Below are positions 18,560 through 28,776 of a stretch of 64,000 nt of DNA, one piece after another (the stretch's first letter is position 1; each line of letters starts with the position of its first letter). This DNA is from Oceanisphaera avium. GTDB taxonomy: Bacteria; Pseudomonadota; Gammaproteobacteria; Enterobacterales; Aeromonadaceae. Location of the stretch: the NCBI RefSeq assembly GCF_002157875.1, contig NZ_CP021376.1, positions 682,001-746,000 on the forward strand, read 5' to 3'. The notes beneath the pieces are model-generated. The model was not told the DNA's origin. It was given only the letters and a program-made list of their open reading frames with translations, and did not search any database. The position numbers and the translations under genes were made by a program.

Positions 18560-19231
18560 TTACAGCTCCAAGAAGTTTTTTAGCAGTTGTGCACCGGCTC
18601 GTCCTGAGCGCTCGGGATGAAATTGCACACCAAAGAAGTTGGCATTGCCAATAGCCGCACTAAAGCTTAAGCCGTGTTGGCTGCTGGCTAGGGTGTAATC
18701 TCCCACCGGCACTGCGTAGGAGTGCACAAAGTAAAAGTAACTGCCATCGGCAATATCTTTAAATAAAGGATGATCGGGCATAGAAGTGATTTGATTCCAC
18801 CCCATGTGTGGCAAGCGTACGCCATCACTGCTTTGCATATGTAAGCAGGGCGCATCTATCAAACCTAAGCAGTCTACATCCCCTTCATCTGAGTGGTTCA
18901 CCAACATTTGCATACCCAGACAAATACCCAGCACGGGCTGTTGTAATTGGTTAATTAATCCAATTAAGTTGCGCTCGGCCAAGTTTTTCATCGCCTCTGC
19001 GGCAGTCCCTACGCCGGGTAAGAGCAGCTTATCTGCTGCTAATAATACTTGGTGATCGCGACTCACCGTCACTGAGTAGCCTAAGCGTTCAATGGCATAG
19101 CGCACCGACGATAAGTTAGCGCAGCCGGTGTCAATAATGGCGACCTGCGTCGCCGGATTATTAGCCAAGGTGAGTGGCGTGGTGGTTGGCGTTTGTTCGC
19201 TCAAAGAACCCCTTGCTGGAGGGCAATTCAT
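18560..19231 (-). CDS. hisH: Imidazole glycerol phosphate synthase, glutamine amidotransferase subunit
   Basis: Class I glutamine amidotransferase: [12 protein letters not shown] oxyanion strand, nucleophile Cys in GICLGMQML, and His-Glu of VQFHPERSG complete the triad. Provides ammonia to HisF. Conserved homology begins at [14 protein letters not shown], so the ~28 residues before it are not conserved. ATG at 19231 has GGAGG close upstream and would overlap hisB by 71 bp; a TTG nearer the hisB stop (for example before SEQTP or ANNPA) could be the true start. Start confidence is low, identity high. Confidence 0.93.
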   Translation of the reverse strand: MNCPPARGSLSEQTPTTTPLTLANNPATQVAIIDTGCANLSSVRYAIERLGYSVTVSRDHQVLLAADKLLLPGVGTAAEAMKNLAERNLIGLINQLQQPVLGICLGMQMLVNHSDEGDVDCLGLIDAPCLHMQSSDGVRLPHMGWNQITSMPDHPLFKDIADGSYFYFVHSYAVPVGDYTLASSQHGLSFSAAIGNANFFGVQFHPERSGRAGAQLLKNFLEL

Positions 19232-20285
19232 TTCCCTCCACTTTAAGAGCTTGGCGCAACGCACGCCCAAAGCTCTTAAAGGTACTTTCTACCATATGAT
19301 GGGTATTATCACCCGTCACTTTAAGGTGAATATTGCAGGCCAAACTGTCACTTAAGGATCTAAAAAAGTGCGGCACCATTTCTACTGACATATCGCCGAC
19401 TTTATCTTGCTTAAACTCACCTTCAAAAGACATATAAGGACGCCCTGATAAGTCTAGCGTCACGGCGGCTTCACATTCATCCATTGGCAATACAAAACCA
19501 AACCGACCTAGGCCACGCTTATTGCCAAGGGCTTTGCGCATGGCTTCGCCCATGGCCAGCGCCGTGTCTTCAACGGTATGGTGATCGTCAATGTGCAAGT
19601 CACCATCAACATGCACATTAAGTTGAAAACCGCCGTGGGTCGCAATTTGATCCAGCATATGATCAAAAAAGTGCAAACCGGTATTAATTTGGCTGCCACC
19701 TTGAGTGTCGAGATCCAGCGATAAAGTAATATCCGTTTCTTTAGTAGTGCGAGTTACGGCGGCCTTACGGCCTTTGCTTAATAATTGAGCGACGATTTCA
19801 TTCCAACCAATGATACGCCCCTCATTATCGGCATGGCCGTAATGGAAGCTGGGCAGTCCCATGTTATCCGCTAACTGAATGTCGGTGATGCGATCGCCAA
19901 TCACCCAAGAGTCGGTGAAATCAATGCGCCCGGCTTGTAAATAATCTTTGACCAAGCCTAGGCGCGGCTTGCGACAGGCACAGTCATCTTCTTGAAAGTG
20001 CGGACAAATTAAGGTGTCCTGAAAATGTACGCCTTGAGAAGTTAAAATTTGCATCATTAACTGCTGGGGCGCATCAAAGTCTGCTTGAGGAAAGCTGTCA
20101 GTGCCTAAGCCATCTTGGTTAGTCACCATGACTAACGTGTATCCAGCCGCTTGCAGTTTTAAAAGGGCGGGAATGACATTAGGCAAAAATGCCAGTTTAT
20201 CGAGGCGATCTAATTGTTTGTCGACGGCGGGCTCTTCCACCATGGTGCCATCGCGATCGATAAATAAAATACGTTGCTGAGTCAC
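19161..20285 (-). CDS. hisB: HisB, bifunctional histidinol-phosphatase / imidazoleglycerol-phosphate dehydratase
   Basis: 374 aa. N-terminal HAD phosphatase (~1-165: [12 protein letters not shown] with the nucleophile Asp, VTNQDGLGT, zinc-site [24 protein letters not shown]) and C-terminal dehydratase (~170-360: [27 protein letters not shown]). Steps 6 and 8 of the pathway; the fused form is typical of enteric and related gammaproteobacteria. After the conserved end [11 protein letters not shown] it carries a tail ([15 protein letters not shown]) longer than the E. coli ending, and this tail lies over the start region of hisH. GTG start immediately after the hisC stop. Confidence 0.96.
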   Translation of the reverse strand: MTQQRILFIDRDGTMVEEPAVDKQLDRLDKLAFLPNVIPALLKLQAAGYTLVMVTNQDGLGTDSFPQADFDAPQQLMMQILTSQGVHFQDTLICPHFQEDDCACRKPRLGLVKDYLQAGRIDFTDSWVIGDRITDIQLADNMGLPSFHYGHADNEGRIIGWNEIVAQLLSKGRKAAVTRTTKETDITLSLDLDTQGGSQINTGLHFFDHMLDQIATHGGFQLNVHVDGDLHIDDHHTVEDTALAMGEAMRKALGNKRGLGRFGFVLPMDECEAAVTLDLSGRPYMSFEGEFKQDKVGDMSVEMVPHFFRSLSDSLACNIHLKVTGDNTHHMVESTFKSFGRALRQALKVEGNELPSSKGFFERTNANHHATHLG

Positions 20286-21386
20286 TTATTGCTCCTGTTG
20301 CAATACATCGAGTACTGCGTCCATCTCGGCTTGGCTGCCGATAGTAATGCGAATGCAATCTGCAAGGCCTGGGCGGCTAGCAAAATCGCGCAATATAATA
20401 CCGGCCTTAGCCATGCGTGCAAATAATGCGCCGCCATCTTTAAAGTGCACTAATAAATAATTCCCGTGGGGGGCGTATACTTTCTTCACTTCATGGTGCT
20501 TGGCAAGGCGCGCAGCTAAGCTGGTTTTTAAGGCATTTAGCTCAGCGACGCGAGTGCGCATCACGCTTAAGCCTTGTTCGCTCAGCGCTTGAGCGGCAAT
20601 TTGCGCTACTGGCTCTGGAATCGGGTAGGGCGGGATCACTTTTAATAGCAACGCAATCACTGAGGGGTGCGCCAAACTAAAGCCACAACGCAAGCCGGCT
20701 AACCCAAACGCCTTAGAAAGAGTGCGAATAATAACCAGCTCAGGGTATTGTGCTAATAAGTTGGCTTGGCTAAATTGAGGACAAAATTCAATATAGGCCT
20801 CATCCACTACTACCAAGGCGCGCCCCTGAGCCGCTGCCAGTAATTGGCATAAGCCTGCTTGATCGACTAAGTCACCGGTTGGGTTATTGGGTGAGCATAA
20901 GAAGACAATTTTAACCTGATCTAATTGCTTAATAATGGCGTTAAAGTCAGGCTGGCGCTCACTATTTAACGGCACATCAATAATGCCCACATCATTAGTT
21001 TGGGCACTGATGGCGTACATGCCATAGGTAGGTGAGCATAATAAAATATTATCTTGGCCTGGCTCACAAAAGGTGCGGATCAGCAGTTCAATACTTTCAT
21101 CGCCACCACGACTCACTAATACCTGCTCGGGGCTCACACCCGCATAAGCCGCATAGCTATTAACTACAGTAGGCGGTTGGCACTCAGGGTAGCGATTAAG
21201 GCGGGCACAATCGAGCTGATAGTCATTGCTAGTGGGTGCCTCATTGGCATTTAGCCAAATATGGCCGTGTCCACCAATGCGACGTGCTGATTGGTACGGC
21301 GTTAGAGCTTGCACTTGCGGGCGAGCCAGTTTAGTTAGTAAGTCAGCAGTCACACTAGCGCTAAGCGCAGCTTCATTCACACTCAT
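20286..21386 (-). CDS. hisC: Histidinol-phosphate aminotransferase
   Basis: 366 aa fold-type I PLP enzyme: WLNANEAP, NRYPECQPP, SRGGDESIELL, CSPTYGMY, CSPNNPTGD, VVDEAYIEF, and the PLP lysine in RTLSKAFGLAGLRCGF. Transaminates imidazole-acetol phosphate with glutamate. GGAGA precedes the ATG. Abuts hisB with no gap (TAA then GTG) and lies 3 bp after hisD. Confidence 0.96.
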   Translation of the reverse strand: MSVNEAALSASVTADLLTKLARPQVQALTPYQSARRIGGHGHIWLNANEAPTSNDYQLDCARLNRYPECQPPTVVNSYAAYAGVSPEQVLVSRGGDESIELLIRTFCEPGQDNILLCSPTYGMYAISAQTNDVGIIDVPLNSERQPDFNAIIKQLDQVKIVFLCSPNNPTGDLVDQAGLCQLLAAAQGRALVVVDEAYIEFCPQFSQANLLAQYPELVIIRTLSKAFGLAGLRCGFSLAHPSVIALLLKVIPPYPIPEPVAQIAAQALSEQGLSVMRTRVAELNALKTSLAARLAKHHEVKKVYAPHGNYLLVHFKDGGALFARMAKAGIILRDFASRPGLADCIRITIGSQAEMDAVLDVLQQEQ

Positions 21387-21389
21387 TGC

Positions 21390-22676
21390 TTAGTTCTCCA
21401 ATTTAGCAAGCCGCAGGCTTACCGCATTTTTATGGGCATCCAAGGTTTCGGTGGCCGCGAGTAATTCGACCGCCGGGCCTATGGCTAATAAACCCGCTGG
21501 GGTCAGCTCTTGTACGGTATAACGGCGCTGATAATCTGCTAAACCCAGGCTTGAATAGGTGCGAGAGTAGCCATAGGTCGGCAAAGTATGATTAGTGCCG
21601 CTGGCATAATCGCCCACCGACTCTGGCGTCCAGGCACCTAAGAAAATAGAGCCTGCGTTTTTTAATTGCGGCAATAAGGCGCGAGGGTGGTCGGTTTGCA
21701 CGATTAAATGCTCAGGCGCATAAGCATTAGAAATAAGTGCTGCTTCTGCTAAGTCGCTACAAATAAAGGTGCGGCTTTCAAGTAAGGCTTGGCGTGCGAT
21801 ATCGGCTCGTGAAAGCTGGGCTAATTGCGTGTCGAGTGCCACATTAACGCGCGCGGCTAAATCGCGACAAGGGGTCACTAAAATAACTTGGGAGTCGGTG
21901 CCATGCTCTGCTTGAGATAATAAGTCGGAAGCCACAAAATCGGCATCGGCATTGGCATCGGCAATCACTAATACCTCAGAGGGGCCGGCCGGCATATCAA
22001 TGGCGGCGCCTGCGACATCGCGCGCTACCTGATTTTTCGCTTCCGTGACCCAGGTATTACCAGGACCAAAAATTTTATCTACTTTAGTTACGGTTTCTGA
22101 GCCATAGGCCATAGCCGCAATGGCTTGGGCGCCGCCTAGGGTATAAATGGCATCCACACCGCAGCGACCCGCCGTATAAACAATGGCATCATTAATAGGT
22201 GGCGGTGAGCACAATATGACGCGCTCACAGCCAGCAAGGCGTGCAGGAATGGCCAGCATCATTACCGTAGAGACCAGCGGCGCCGTGCCACCGGGGACAT
22301 ATAATCCTACTTTTTCAATAGGCTGAAAATGTAGCTCACAATGCACGCCCGGGCTGGTTTCTTGCACTATGGGATGCGGTAATTGGGCGCGGTGAAACGT
22401 CTCAATATTAGTCATGGCTAAGTCAATGGCCGCTTTTAACTCTTCACTGACTCTTGCTGATGCCGCTTCAATCTCAGCGCGAGTGAGCTCAAGGCACTCG
22501 CGCTCTGCCTTATCAAGGGTACGAGTGAGCTCGAGCAGGGTGGCGTCACCTCCCTTGCGGACAGTAGCGATAATATCGGCTACTTGGGCTTCGCGGCCAC
22601 TTTGTGCAAGTGCAGGGCGGCGAAGGGCAGCGGCTTGCTCAGCCGCGCTTAGGGTATTCCATTGTAGAATATTCAT
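21390..22676 (-). CDS. hisD: Histidinol dehydrogenase
   Basis: 428 aa from MNILQWNTLSAAEQ, two bases after the hisG stop. Motifs: VPGGTAPLVSTVMM, GGAQAIAAMAYG, FGPGNTWVTEAK, DMPAGPSEVLVIAD, SQAEHGTDSQ (zinc-ligand and catalytic histidine region), YAPEHL, GDYASGTNHTLPT. Zinc-dependent, oxidises L-histidinol to L-histidine with two NAD+. A longer in-frame extension into hisG has no homology and was dropped. Confidence 0.97.
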   Translation of the reverse strand: MNILQWNTLSAAEQAAALRRPALAQSGREAQVADIIATVRKGGDATLLELTRTLDKAERECLELTRAEIEAASARVSEELKAAIDLAMTNIETFHRAQLPHPIVQETSPGVHCELHFQPIEKVGLYVPGGTAPLVSTVMMLAIPARLAGCERVILCSPPPINDAIVYTAGRCGVDAIYTLGGAQAIAAMAYGSETVTKVDKIFGPGNTWVTEAKNQVARDVAGAAIDMPAGPSEVLVIADANADADFVASDLLSQAEHGTDSQVILVTPCRDLAARVNVALDTQLAQLSRADIARQALLESRTFICSDLAEAALISNAYAPEHLIVQTDHPRALLPQLKNAGSIFLGAWTPESVGDYASGTNHTLPTYGYSRTYSSLGLADYQRRYTVQELTPAGLLAIGPAVELLAATETLDAHKNAVSLRLAKLEN

Positions 22677-22678
22677 GA

Positions 22679-23581
22679 CTACTCCATCATCTTCTCGATG
22701 GGTAAGACTAGGATGGACGAGGCGCCCAGCTCTTTTAAGCCTTCCATGGTTTCCCAAAACATATCTTCGCTGCTCACCACATGAATGGCTACTTGATTGG
22801 TTTCACCTGCAAGCGGCATTATGGTGGGGCGCTCGGCACCGGGTAATAGGTCAATAACTTCTTCAAGGCGCGCTTTGGGTGCATGCAACATAATGTATTT
22901 GCTTTCTCGCGCTTGCTGCAAACCTTGAATACGCGGTAGCAACTTATCGATCACCGCTTGCTTGGCAAGAGGTAATTCGGCTGCACTTTGAATAAGCACC
23001 GCTTTTGAGCGAAAAATAACATCCGCTTCTACTAAGCCATTGGCTTCGAGCGTGGCACCGGTCGAGACTAGGTCACAAATAGCATCAGCTACGCCGGCAC
23101 GTGGGGCGACTTCAACAGAGCCATTTAGCATCACACTTTTAAATTTAACGCCCTGCTTATCCATAAAGCGCTTTAATAACCAAGGATAAGAGGTGGCAAT
23201 GCGCTTGCCTTCTAAGCTTTTTACATCAGGGTAATCTGCATCTTGTGCCACGGCTAATGATAAGCGACAGCCGCCAAAGTCTAAGCGCTTAAGTACATTA
23301 AACTCAGCGGCTTCCCCTTGGGCTTGGCGCTCCATCAAGGTTTCTTCTAACACGTTTTCGCCAACTACGCCTAAGTCCACTACGCCATCCATCACCAAGC
23401 CTGGAATATCATCATCGCGCACCAGTAATAAATCGATAGGCATATTCTCTGCATGAGCAATAAGGCGCTGTTCACGGATATTGAGCTTAACGCCACAACC
23501 TTTAAGCAGTTGCTGACACTCTTTGCTCAAACGGCCTGATTTTTGGATGGCGATGCGTAGTCGTGTGTTATCCGAAGTCAT
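22679..23581 (-). CDS. hisG: ATP phosphoribosyltransferase (long form)
   Basis: 300 aa, the long HisG form with a C-terminal regulatory ACT-like domain (~225-300), so no HisZ is needed and feedback inhibition by histidine is expected. N-terminal catalytic part: [38 protein letters not shown], and PRPP loop [14 protein letters not shown]. First committed step of histidine synthesis and first structural gene of the operon, preceded by a leader peptide and attenuator. Confidence 0.97.
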   Translation of the reverse strand: MTSDNTRLRIAIQKSGRLSKECQQLLKGCGVKLNIREQRLIAHAENMPIDLLLVRDDDIPGLVMDGVVDLGVVGENVLEETLMERQAQGEAAEFNVLKRLDFGGCRLSLAVAQDADYPDVKSLEGKRIATSYPWLLKRFMDKQGVKFKSVMLNGSVEVAPRAGVADAICDLVSTGATLEANGLVEADVIFRSKAVLIQSAAELPLAKQAVIDKLLPRIQGLQQARESKYIMLHAPKARLEEVIDLLPGAERPTIMPLAGETNQVAIHVVSSEDMFWETMEGLKELGASSILVLPIEKMME

Positions 23582-23652
23582 ATGCTGTTTCCTTTTGAGT
23601 CACCTTGAGGTGGCAAATAATAATGGTAAAAAATAATACACTGCAAAAACGG

Positions 23653-23682
23653 AAAAAACCCCCGGAGCAAAGCTTCCGAGGG
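23653..23682 (-). terminator. his operon attenuator terminator
   Basis: On the minus strand CCCTCGGA, short loop, TCCGGGGG (one G-U pair) then six Ts, between the leader peptide and hisG. Upstream sequence can form the alternative hairpins CTGGAAGGCC.../...GGCTTCCAG and CAGAATATTATTCTG, the arrangement expected of transcription attenuation. Confidence 0.85.
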
Positions 23683-23746
23683 TTAATATTGTTATCCTGC
23701 TGGAAGCCGCCAAGCGGTTGGCCTTCCAGAATAATATTCTGAAAGC

Positions 23747-23797
23747 CTAGTCGAGAAAATGATGGTGATGATGCTTGGCGTTGTGCAGGAAGTTCAT
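23747..23797 (-). CDS. hisL: his operon leader peptide
   Basis: A 16-codon frame on the minus strand, MNFLHNAKHHHHHFLD, with five consecutive His codons plus one earlier. E. coli HisL is also 16 aa with a run of His. It is followed by mutually exclusive hairpins and a rho-independent attenuator, so ribosome stalling at the His codons should control hisG-I transcription. Shine-Dalgarno is weak. Confidence 0.9.
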   Translation of the reverse strand: MNFLHNAKHHHHHFLD

Positions 23798-23838
23798 AAA
23801 TTTGGCGGCCTGTGGCTATTAATACTGGGACGAAGCTC

Positions 23839-23867
23839 ACATTAGCAAGCTGGGCTGAGTTTGCCAA
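23839..23867 (-). promoter_or_regulatory. Candidate sigma70 promoter of the his operon
   Basis: Minus strand TTGGCA, 17-bp spacer, TAATGT; predicted start about 30 nt before hisL. The -35 is good and the -10 weak. The remaining ~270 bp up to kefB shows no gene I can recognise. Confidence 0.45.
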
Positions 23868-24136
23868 CCCCACAGTGTAATAAAATTAATTAGCTGGGTA
23901 CTTGCTAAGCATCTTCTAAAGTTTCTCTTGGTATAGTATTAGCGTTTTATATTGCTTGCAGAGTGTTTTTTGGTTTATTGTGTCCCGCCAATCACTGCTA
24001 TTAGCGGGAATGGCAGGCCCATCACTGAGCATACCAATGACTCTTCTTAAGTCGAAATAACTCCCTCTATTTTTTGGCTCTCGCTATTTTATTTTCCTAT
24101 ACCTGCTTTTTGCACTGAGCCTGAGAGCGATAAAAA

Positions 24137-25975
24137 CTAATGCTCCTTGTTATCGCCCTCAGACGCTGCTGTTTTTAAGGCCAAGGGCACTTTTTCTAAA
24201 AAGTCTGCCTCAAAGAGGGTTTCTAATTCGGCTCTAGCTTGGCGAGCCGTTTGAAAAAGCGCGGCTTCATCGTCATACACTTTATGTTGCTCCATCAGCA
24301 CTTGGTGGTCGTGTTCACGAAAGCGGCGAATACGAGCGTCAATTTGTTCTTCTTTAAGGCCTAAGCCTTGCATAACCCGCCGACACATTTCGAGGCTGGA
24401 GTGAAAGGTTTCTCGCACCGGCATCGCGCCTAAATCCCACAACTTATGCACATGTTGGCGATTACGTGCCCTAGCAATCACTTGCATATGGGGATAGCGG
24501 GCGCGCACCGCTTGGGTAGTGGCAAGATTAATTTCAGGATTGTCGGTGGCGACAATAAAAAACTCCGCCTGCTCGGCACCGGCACTGCGTAACACCCCAG
24601 GGCGCAGCGGATCGCCATAAAATATAGCAATATTATCAATTTTTCGGGTAATGCTAATGGTGTCGACTTCGGTTTCAAAAGCCACAAAAGGAATGCGTTG
24701 GGCGCGAAGTACCCGCGCAATGATCTGTCCCATACGCCCCATGCCCACAATCACGGCGCGGGGTTGGTGATCACTGACTTGGGTATATTCTTCAGGAATC
24801 GGCTTGGGAGCCGGTGCCTTAGCTAATAGAGGGGCTAAGGCCAATAATAATAATGGCGTGAGCGCCATAGAAAGAGTAATGGTGAGCACTAATATATTAT
24901 GTAATTGGCTATCAAATAAGCCGTTGTCTCTGGCTAAGCCAAATAATACAAAGGCAAATTCCCCGCCAGCTGCCAATAATAAGCCCAGTTTTAGCGCACT
25001 TAGGCCTTCTAATTTACCAATTTGGCGACCCACTAGGCTGAGCACCGGCAGTTTTAAAATAAGTAGCAATAACGCCAATCCTAATACTTGCAAGGGGTGT
25101 GACAGTAACAGGCTTAAATCAGCACTCATGCCCACGCCAATGAAGAACAAGCCTAATAATAAGCCTTTAAAGGGCTCAATTTGTGACTCTAGCTCATGGC
25201 GATACTCAGAGTCTGCGAGCAACATGCCGGCTAAAAAAGCGCCCAGCGCCATTGAAACATGCGCCCACTCCATTAAATAAGCGGTGCCCATGACCACCAG
25301 TAGCGCCGTGGCAGTGGAGACTTCTTGTAAGCCAGTTTTGGCAACAATACGAAATAAAGGCCGTAATAAATAGCGCCCGCCAATGATCACGACCCCGATG
25401 CTGGCGCCAACTTGTAACAAATGAAGGGTGCCATCGCCGCCGACACTTTGCGCACTGCCGAGAGCCGGGACAATGGCAATTAAAGGAATAGCGGCAATAT
25501 CTTGAAACAATAAAATAGCGAAGGCTTGGCGCCCATGAGGGCTGCTCATTTCTTTACGCTCGGCCAGTAACTGTAAGCCCATGGCGGTTGAAGAGAGCGC
25601 TAGCCCAAAGCCTAATATCAAGGCACTTTGCCAGCTTTGGGCAAACACTTGCCACGCGATGCCTGCCAGTATTAATCCGCTAAGTAGCACTTGGGCCAGA
25701 CCGGCGCCAAACACAGCGCGGCGCATCACCCATAATCGGCGTGGTGATAATTCTAAGCCAATAATAAACATCAGCATAACTACACCAAGCTCAGACAGCT
25801 GGGAAATACTCTCGGGCTGATTGATGAGCCCCAGCACTGAGGGGCCAATAAGCACGCCACCTAATAAATACCCCAACACGGCGCCCAGTTTAAGTCGCTT
25901 CGCTAACGGCACCATTAAGACGGCGGTGAGTAAGAAGATAACGCTGGCATGAAGTAACCCACTGGTTTCAGACAT
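24137..25975 (-). CDS. CPA2-family K+/H+ antiporter, KefB/KefC type
   Basis: 612 aa. About twelve membrane helices (~1-390) with the CPA2 features GYLLGGVLIGPSVLG, GVVMLMFIIGLELSPRRL, SSTAMGLQLL, LFQDIAAIPLIA, GAFLAGMLLADSEYRHELESQIEPFKGLLLGLFFIGVGM, followed by a cytosolic TrkA-N/RCK domain (~410-525, VIVGMGRMGQIIARVL). Role in the family: potassium efflux coupled to protons, in KefB/C gated by glutathione adducts. Whether glutathione gating applies here cannot be read from sequence, and no KefF/KefG ancillary gene is adjacent. AAGGA precedes the ATG. Confidence 0.88.
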   Translation of the reverse strand: MSETSGLLHASVIFLLTAVLMVPLAKRLKLGAVLGYLLGGVLIGPSVLGLINQPESISQLSELGVVMLMFIIGLELSPRRLWVMRRAVFGAGLAQVLLSGLILAGIAWQVFAQSWQSALILGFGLALSSTAMGLQLLAERKEMSSPHGRQAFAILLFQDIAAIPLIAIVPALGSAQSVGGDGTLHLLQVGASIGVVIIGGRYLLRPLFRIVAKTGLQEVSTATALLVVMGTAYLMEWAHVSMALGAFLAGMLLADSEYRHELESQIEPFKGLLLGLFFIGVGMSADLSLLLSHPLQVLGLALLLLILKLPVLSLVGRQIGKLEGLSALKLGLLLAAGGEFAFVLFGLARDNGLFDSQLHNILVLTITLSMALTPLLLLALAPLLAKAPAPKPIPEEYTQVSDHQPRAVIVGMGRMGQIIARVLRAQRIPFVAFETEVDTISITRKIDNIAIFYGDPLRPGVLRSAGAEQAEFFIVATDNPEINLATTQAVRARYPHMQVIARARNRQHVHKLWDLGAMPVRETFHSSLEMCRRVMQGLGLKEEQIDARIRRFREHDHQVLMEQHKVYDDEAALFQTARQARAELETLFEADFLEKVPLALKTAASEGDNKEH

Positions 25976-26127
25976 GATATTTCCTTAGGTGAGCACAGGC
26001 TCAATAAATAAGGCGGCCTTATAAGAGGCGCTAAGTTTGTCATGACCGGGCTAAAAACCCAATACTTGGCTGTGGTGTGGCAGCGCTTTTGTTATCATGG
26101 CGTTTTCATTAATGGGGTGCTTGGGTT

Positions 26128-28065
26128 TTGGATGACGATGCTACGCAGTCGGGTAAGTGTTTGACCGCGCTTTTTCAAGCACAAGGGCCCTTGGTGCAGG
26201 CGATTCCTGGCTTTAAACCCAGAGCAGCGCAAATTGAAATGGCGGCAGCCGTCAGCCAAGCTTTGTCTTCCCGGCAGCCGCTTGTCATAGAAGCCGGCAC
26301 AGGTACGGGGAAGACCTTTGCTTACCTGGCGCCGGTATTAGCTTCTGGCAAAAAAGTCATCTTAAGTACGGGCTCGCGAAATCTTCAAGAGCAGTTGTTT
26401 CACAGAGACTTGCCCACATTAATGAACGCCATGGACTATCACCAACCCGTGGCATTATTAAAAGGTCGAGCCAATTATATTTGTATTGAGCGGCTTAATT
26501 TGCTCAATCACAGTGTCCCTCATTTATCAGAGGCGGGCTTAGCCGACTTACAACGAGTGCGTCGTTTTATGCCCATGACACACAGCGGAGATATTGGTGA
26601 TATTCCAGGTCTTGCCGAGCGCAGTGACGTTCTCCCTTTAGTGACTAGCAACAATGATAATTGCTTAGGCCGAGAGTGCCCCCATTATGACGACTGCTTT
26701 TTAGTTAAAGCTCGGACTAAGGCCATGGAAGCGCAAATAGTGGTGGTGAATCATCACTTATTCTTTGCTGATATGGCAGTACGGGATACCGGTTTTGGTC
26801 AGCTTATTCCCGATGCCGACGCTTATATTTTGGATGAAGCCCATCAATTACCCGACATCGCCGGCCAGTATTTTGGTCAAAGTCATTCTAGCCGCCAATG
26901 GTTAGACTTAGCGCGCGATTTACGCTTAGCCCAAAAGGTAGAAGCTAAAGACATGGTGCAAATTAGCAAAGTCGCCGAGCAAATAGAGCGCCATGCTCAA
27001 GATCTGCGCTTATGTTTTGGTTATGACAGCTCCCGTGGACAGTTGCGCCCGCAATTAGCTAAACCTGAGATAAAACACGCGCTCGAGCGTCTCAACGATA
27101 GCCTTAGTTTTGCTTATGAAGTATTAAAGTTGGCACTGGGGCGAGGCGAGCAATTAGACCAAGGGTTTGAGCGATTAGTGAGCCTGCGTAGTCAGTTGGC
27201 TAGCGTGATGGATATCGAACAACAAGGCTATTCCTTTTGGTATGAATGCACGCGTTTACACGTCAGTTTTCATAAAACCCCCTTATCGGTCGCAGAGCGC
27301 TTTAGTGCTGAGCTAGCAAAAGAGCAGGTGAGTTGGATTTTTACCTCCGCCACCTTAGCGGTGGGCACCAGTTTTGCCCATTTTTGTAAAGACATGGGTT
27401 TAGACGACAGCCGTACCGTACAACTTGAGAGCCCCTTTGATTATACCTTGCAGTCGCGATTATGTGTGCCGCGCTATTTACCCGCGGCCAATGCGCCTAA
27501 TCGAGGGCGTTTATTGGCCGAAAGCTTGCTCGATACCTTAAACCAGGTACCTGGGGGCAGTTTTTTTCTGTGCACCAGCTATAAAGCCATGCATGAAGTA
27601 GCTGAGGTGTTGCGCCAACAGTTAGATCGTACGATCTTAGTTCAAGGTGAAGATAATAAAGTGCGCTTGCTCGAAAAGTTTGGCCAAGATGGCCGAGCCA
27701 TTTTGGTTGCTACCAGCAGCTTTTGGGAGGGCATTGATGTGCGTGGTCAAGCGCTGCAATGCGTAGTGATTGATAAACTTCCCTTTAGTGCGCCAGACGA
27801 TCCCCAGCTCAGCGCGCGGCTTGAAGATTGTCGGCGCAAAGGAGAAGACGGCTTTGCTAGCATACAACTTCCTAAAGCCATTATTACCTTAAAACAAGGT
27901 GTTGGGCGCTTGATCCGCGATGTAAGCGATAAGGGCGTGCTGATCATTACCGATGACCGTTTAGTGAACCGCGCCTATGGCGGTGATTTTCTTAATAGTT
28001 TGCCCGCCATGCCTCGCACCCGCAGTTTAAGCGCGCTTACCCCCTTTTTATTAACGCTGGAGTAA
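26128..28065 (+). CDS. yoaA: YoaA, DinG-family ATP-dependent DNA helicase
   Basis: 645 aa from a TTG. XPD/DinG-like superfamily 2 helicase: Walker A EAGTGTGKT near residue 60, DEAHQLPD box near 235, FTSATLAVG, ATSSFWEGIDVRG, and motif VI QGVGRLIRD. Four cysteines around YICIERL and CLGRECPHYDDC likely bind a 4Fe-4S cluster. Family role: 5'-3' unwinding in DNA repair; E. coli YoaA works with the pol III chi subunit. The start is uncertain: no in-frame ATG until residue ~38, which would cut into homology; TTG at 26161 is an alternative. Followed 3 bp later by tsaB. Confidence 0.92.
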   Translation: MDDDATQSGKCLTALFQAQGPLVQAIPGFKPRAAQIEMAAAVSQALSSRQPLVIEAGTGTGKTFAYLAPVLASGKKVILSTGSRNLQEQLFHRDLPTLMNAMDYHQPVALLKGRANYICIERLNLLNHSVPHLSEAGLADLQRVRRFMPMTHSGDIGDIPGLAERSDVLPLVTSNNDNCLGRECPHYDDCFLVKARTKAMEAQIVVVNHHLFFADMAVRDTGFGQLIPDADAYILDEAHQLPDIAGQYFGQSHSSRQWLDLARDLRLAQKVEAKDMVQISKVAEQIERHAQDLRLCFGYDSSRGQLRPQLAKPEIKHALERLNDSLSFAYEVLKLALGRGEQLDQGFERLVSLRSQLASVMDIEQQGYSFWYECTRLHVSFHKTPLSVAERFSAELAKEQVSWIFTSATLAVGTSFAHFCKDMGLDDSRTVQLESPFDYTLQSRLCVPRYLPAANAPNRGRLLAESLLDTLNQVPGGSFFLCTSYKAMHEVAEVLRQQLDRTILVQGEDNKVRLLEKFGQDGRAILVATSSFWEGIDVRGQALQCVVIDKLPFSAPDDPQLSARLEDCRRKGEDGFASIQLPKAIITLKQGVGRLIRDVSDKGVLIITDDRLVNRAYGGDFLNSLPAMPRTRSLSALTPFLLTLE

Positions 28066-28068
28066 TAT

Positions 28069-28767
28069 ATGAGTCCCATTTCGGCCTCACGAATTTTAGC
28101 CATTGATACCGCCACCGAAGCCTGCTCTGCAGCACTGTGCCAACAGGGTGAGGTGCTCACTCGATATTCGATAGCGCCGCGCGGTCATACTGACTTAATT
28201 TTACCTATGGTGGCGCAATTACTGGCTGACGCCGAGCTTACTTTAGCGCAATTGGACGCCATCGCATTTGCTCAAGGGCCCGGCTCTTTTACTGGGGTGC
28301 GTATCACCTTAGGTGTGGCCCAAGGCTTAGCTTATGGCGCTGACTTAGCGCTACTTGGCGTATCAAACTTGCAAGCACTGGCGCAAGGCGCTTATCGGGT
28401 AAGCGGTGCTGAGACGGTGTTAAGTGCCATTGATGCGCGCATGAGTGAAATTTATATTGGCGGCTTTGTTGTTAAGGGCGATGTAATGCAAAGCACTGAC
28501 CAAGAACAAGTGAGCACTCCCAATGACTGGCTGGAGCACAGTGGCACCTCGAGCTGGGCGGTGGGAGTGGGCTCGGGCTTTGTCACTTATCCAGCGCTTA
28601 AAGAAAAGGTGGCGAGCGTTTGTGAGGCATTACCTTATCCTGAAGCTCAAGATTTATTACCTCAGGCATTACAGCACTGGCAACAAGGAAAAGGTGTCAG
28701 TGCCGCCTTAGCGCAACCTGTGTATTTAAGAGATAAGGTCACGTGGCAGAAGTTGCCGGGTCGCTAG
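28069..28767 (+). CDS. tsaB: TsaB, tRNA t6A37 threonylcarbamoyl transfer component
   Basis: 232 aa ASKHA-fold protein: ILAIDTATEACSAAL, HTDLILPMVAQLL, AFAQGPGSFTGVRI, GVSNLQALAQGA, DARMSEIYIGGF. It is the inactive partner that scaffolds TsaD in forming N6-threonylcarbamoyladenosine at tRNA position 37. ATG with GGAG 6 bp upstream, 3 bp after yoaA, the same pairing as in enterics. Confidence 0.95.
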   Translation: MSPISASRILAIDTATEACSAALCQQGEVLTRYSIAPRGHTDLILPMVAQLLADAELTLAQLDAIAFAQGPGSFTGVRITLGVAQGLAYGADLALLGVSNLQALAQGAYRVSGAETVLSAIDARMSEIYIGGFVVKGDVMQSTDQEQVSTPNDWLEHSGTSSWAVGVGSGFVTYPALKEKVASVCEALPYPEAQDLLPQALQHWQQGKGVSAALAQPVYLRDKVTWQKLPGR

Positions 28768-28776
28768 GGAGTTAAG

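Noticed and set aside
23568..23873. 101-codon minus-strand frame covering the his leader
   Set aside because: Runs through the attenuator and leader in a different frame from the His codons; no homology.
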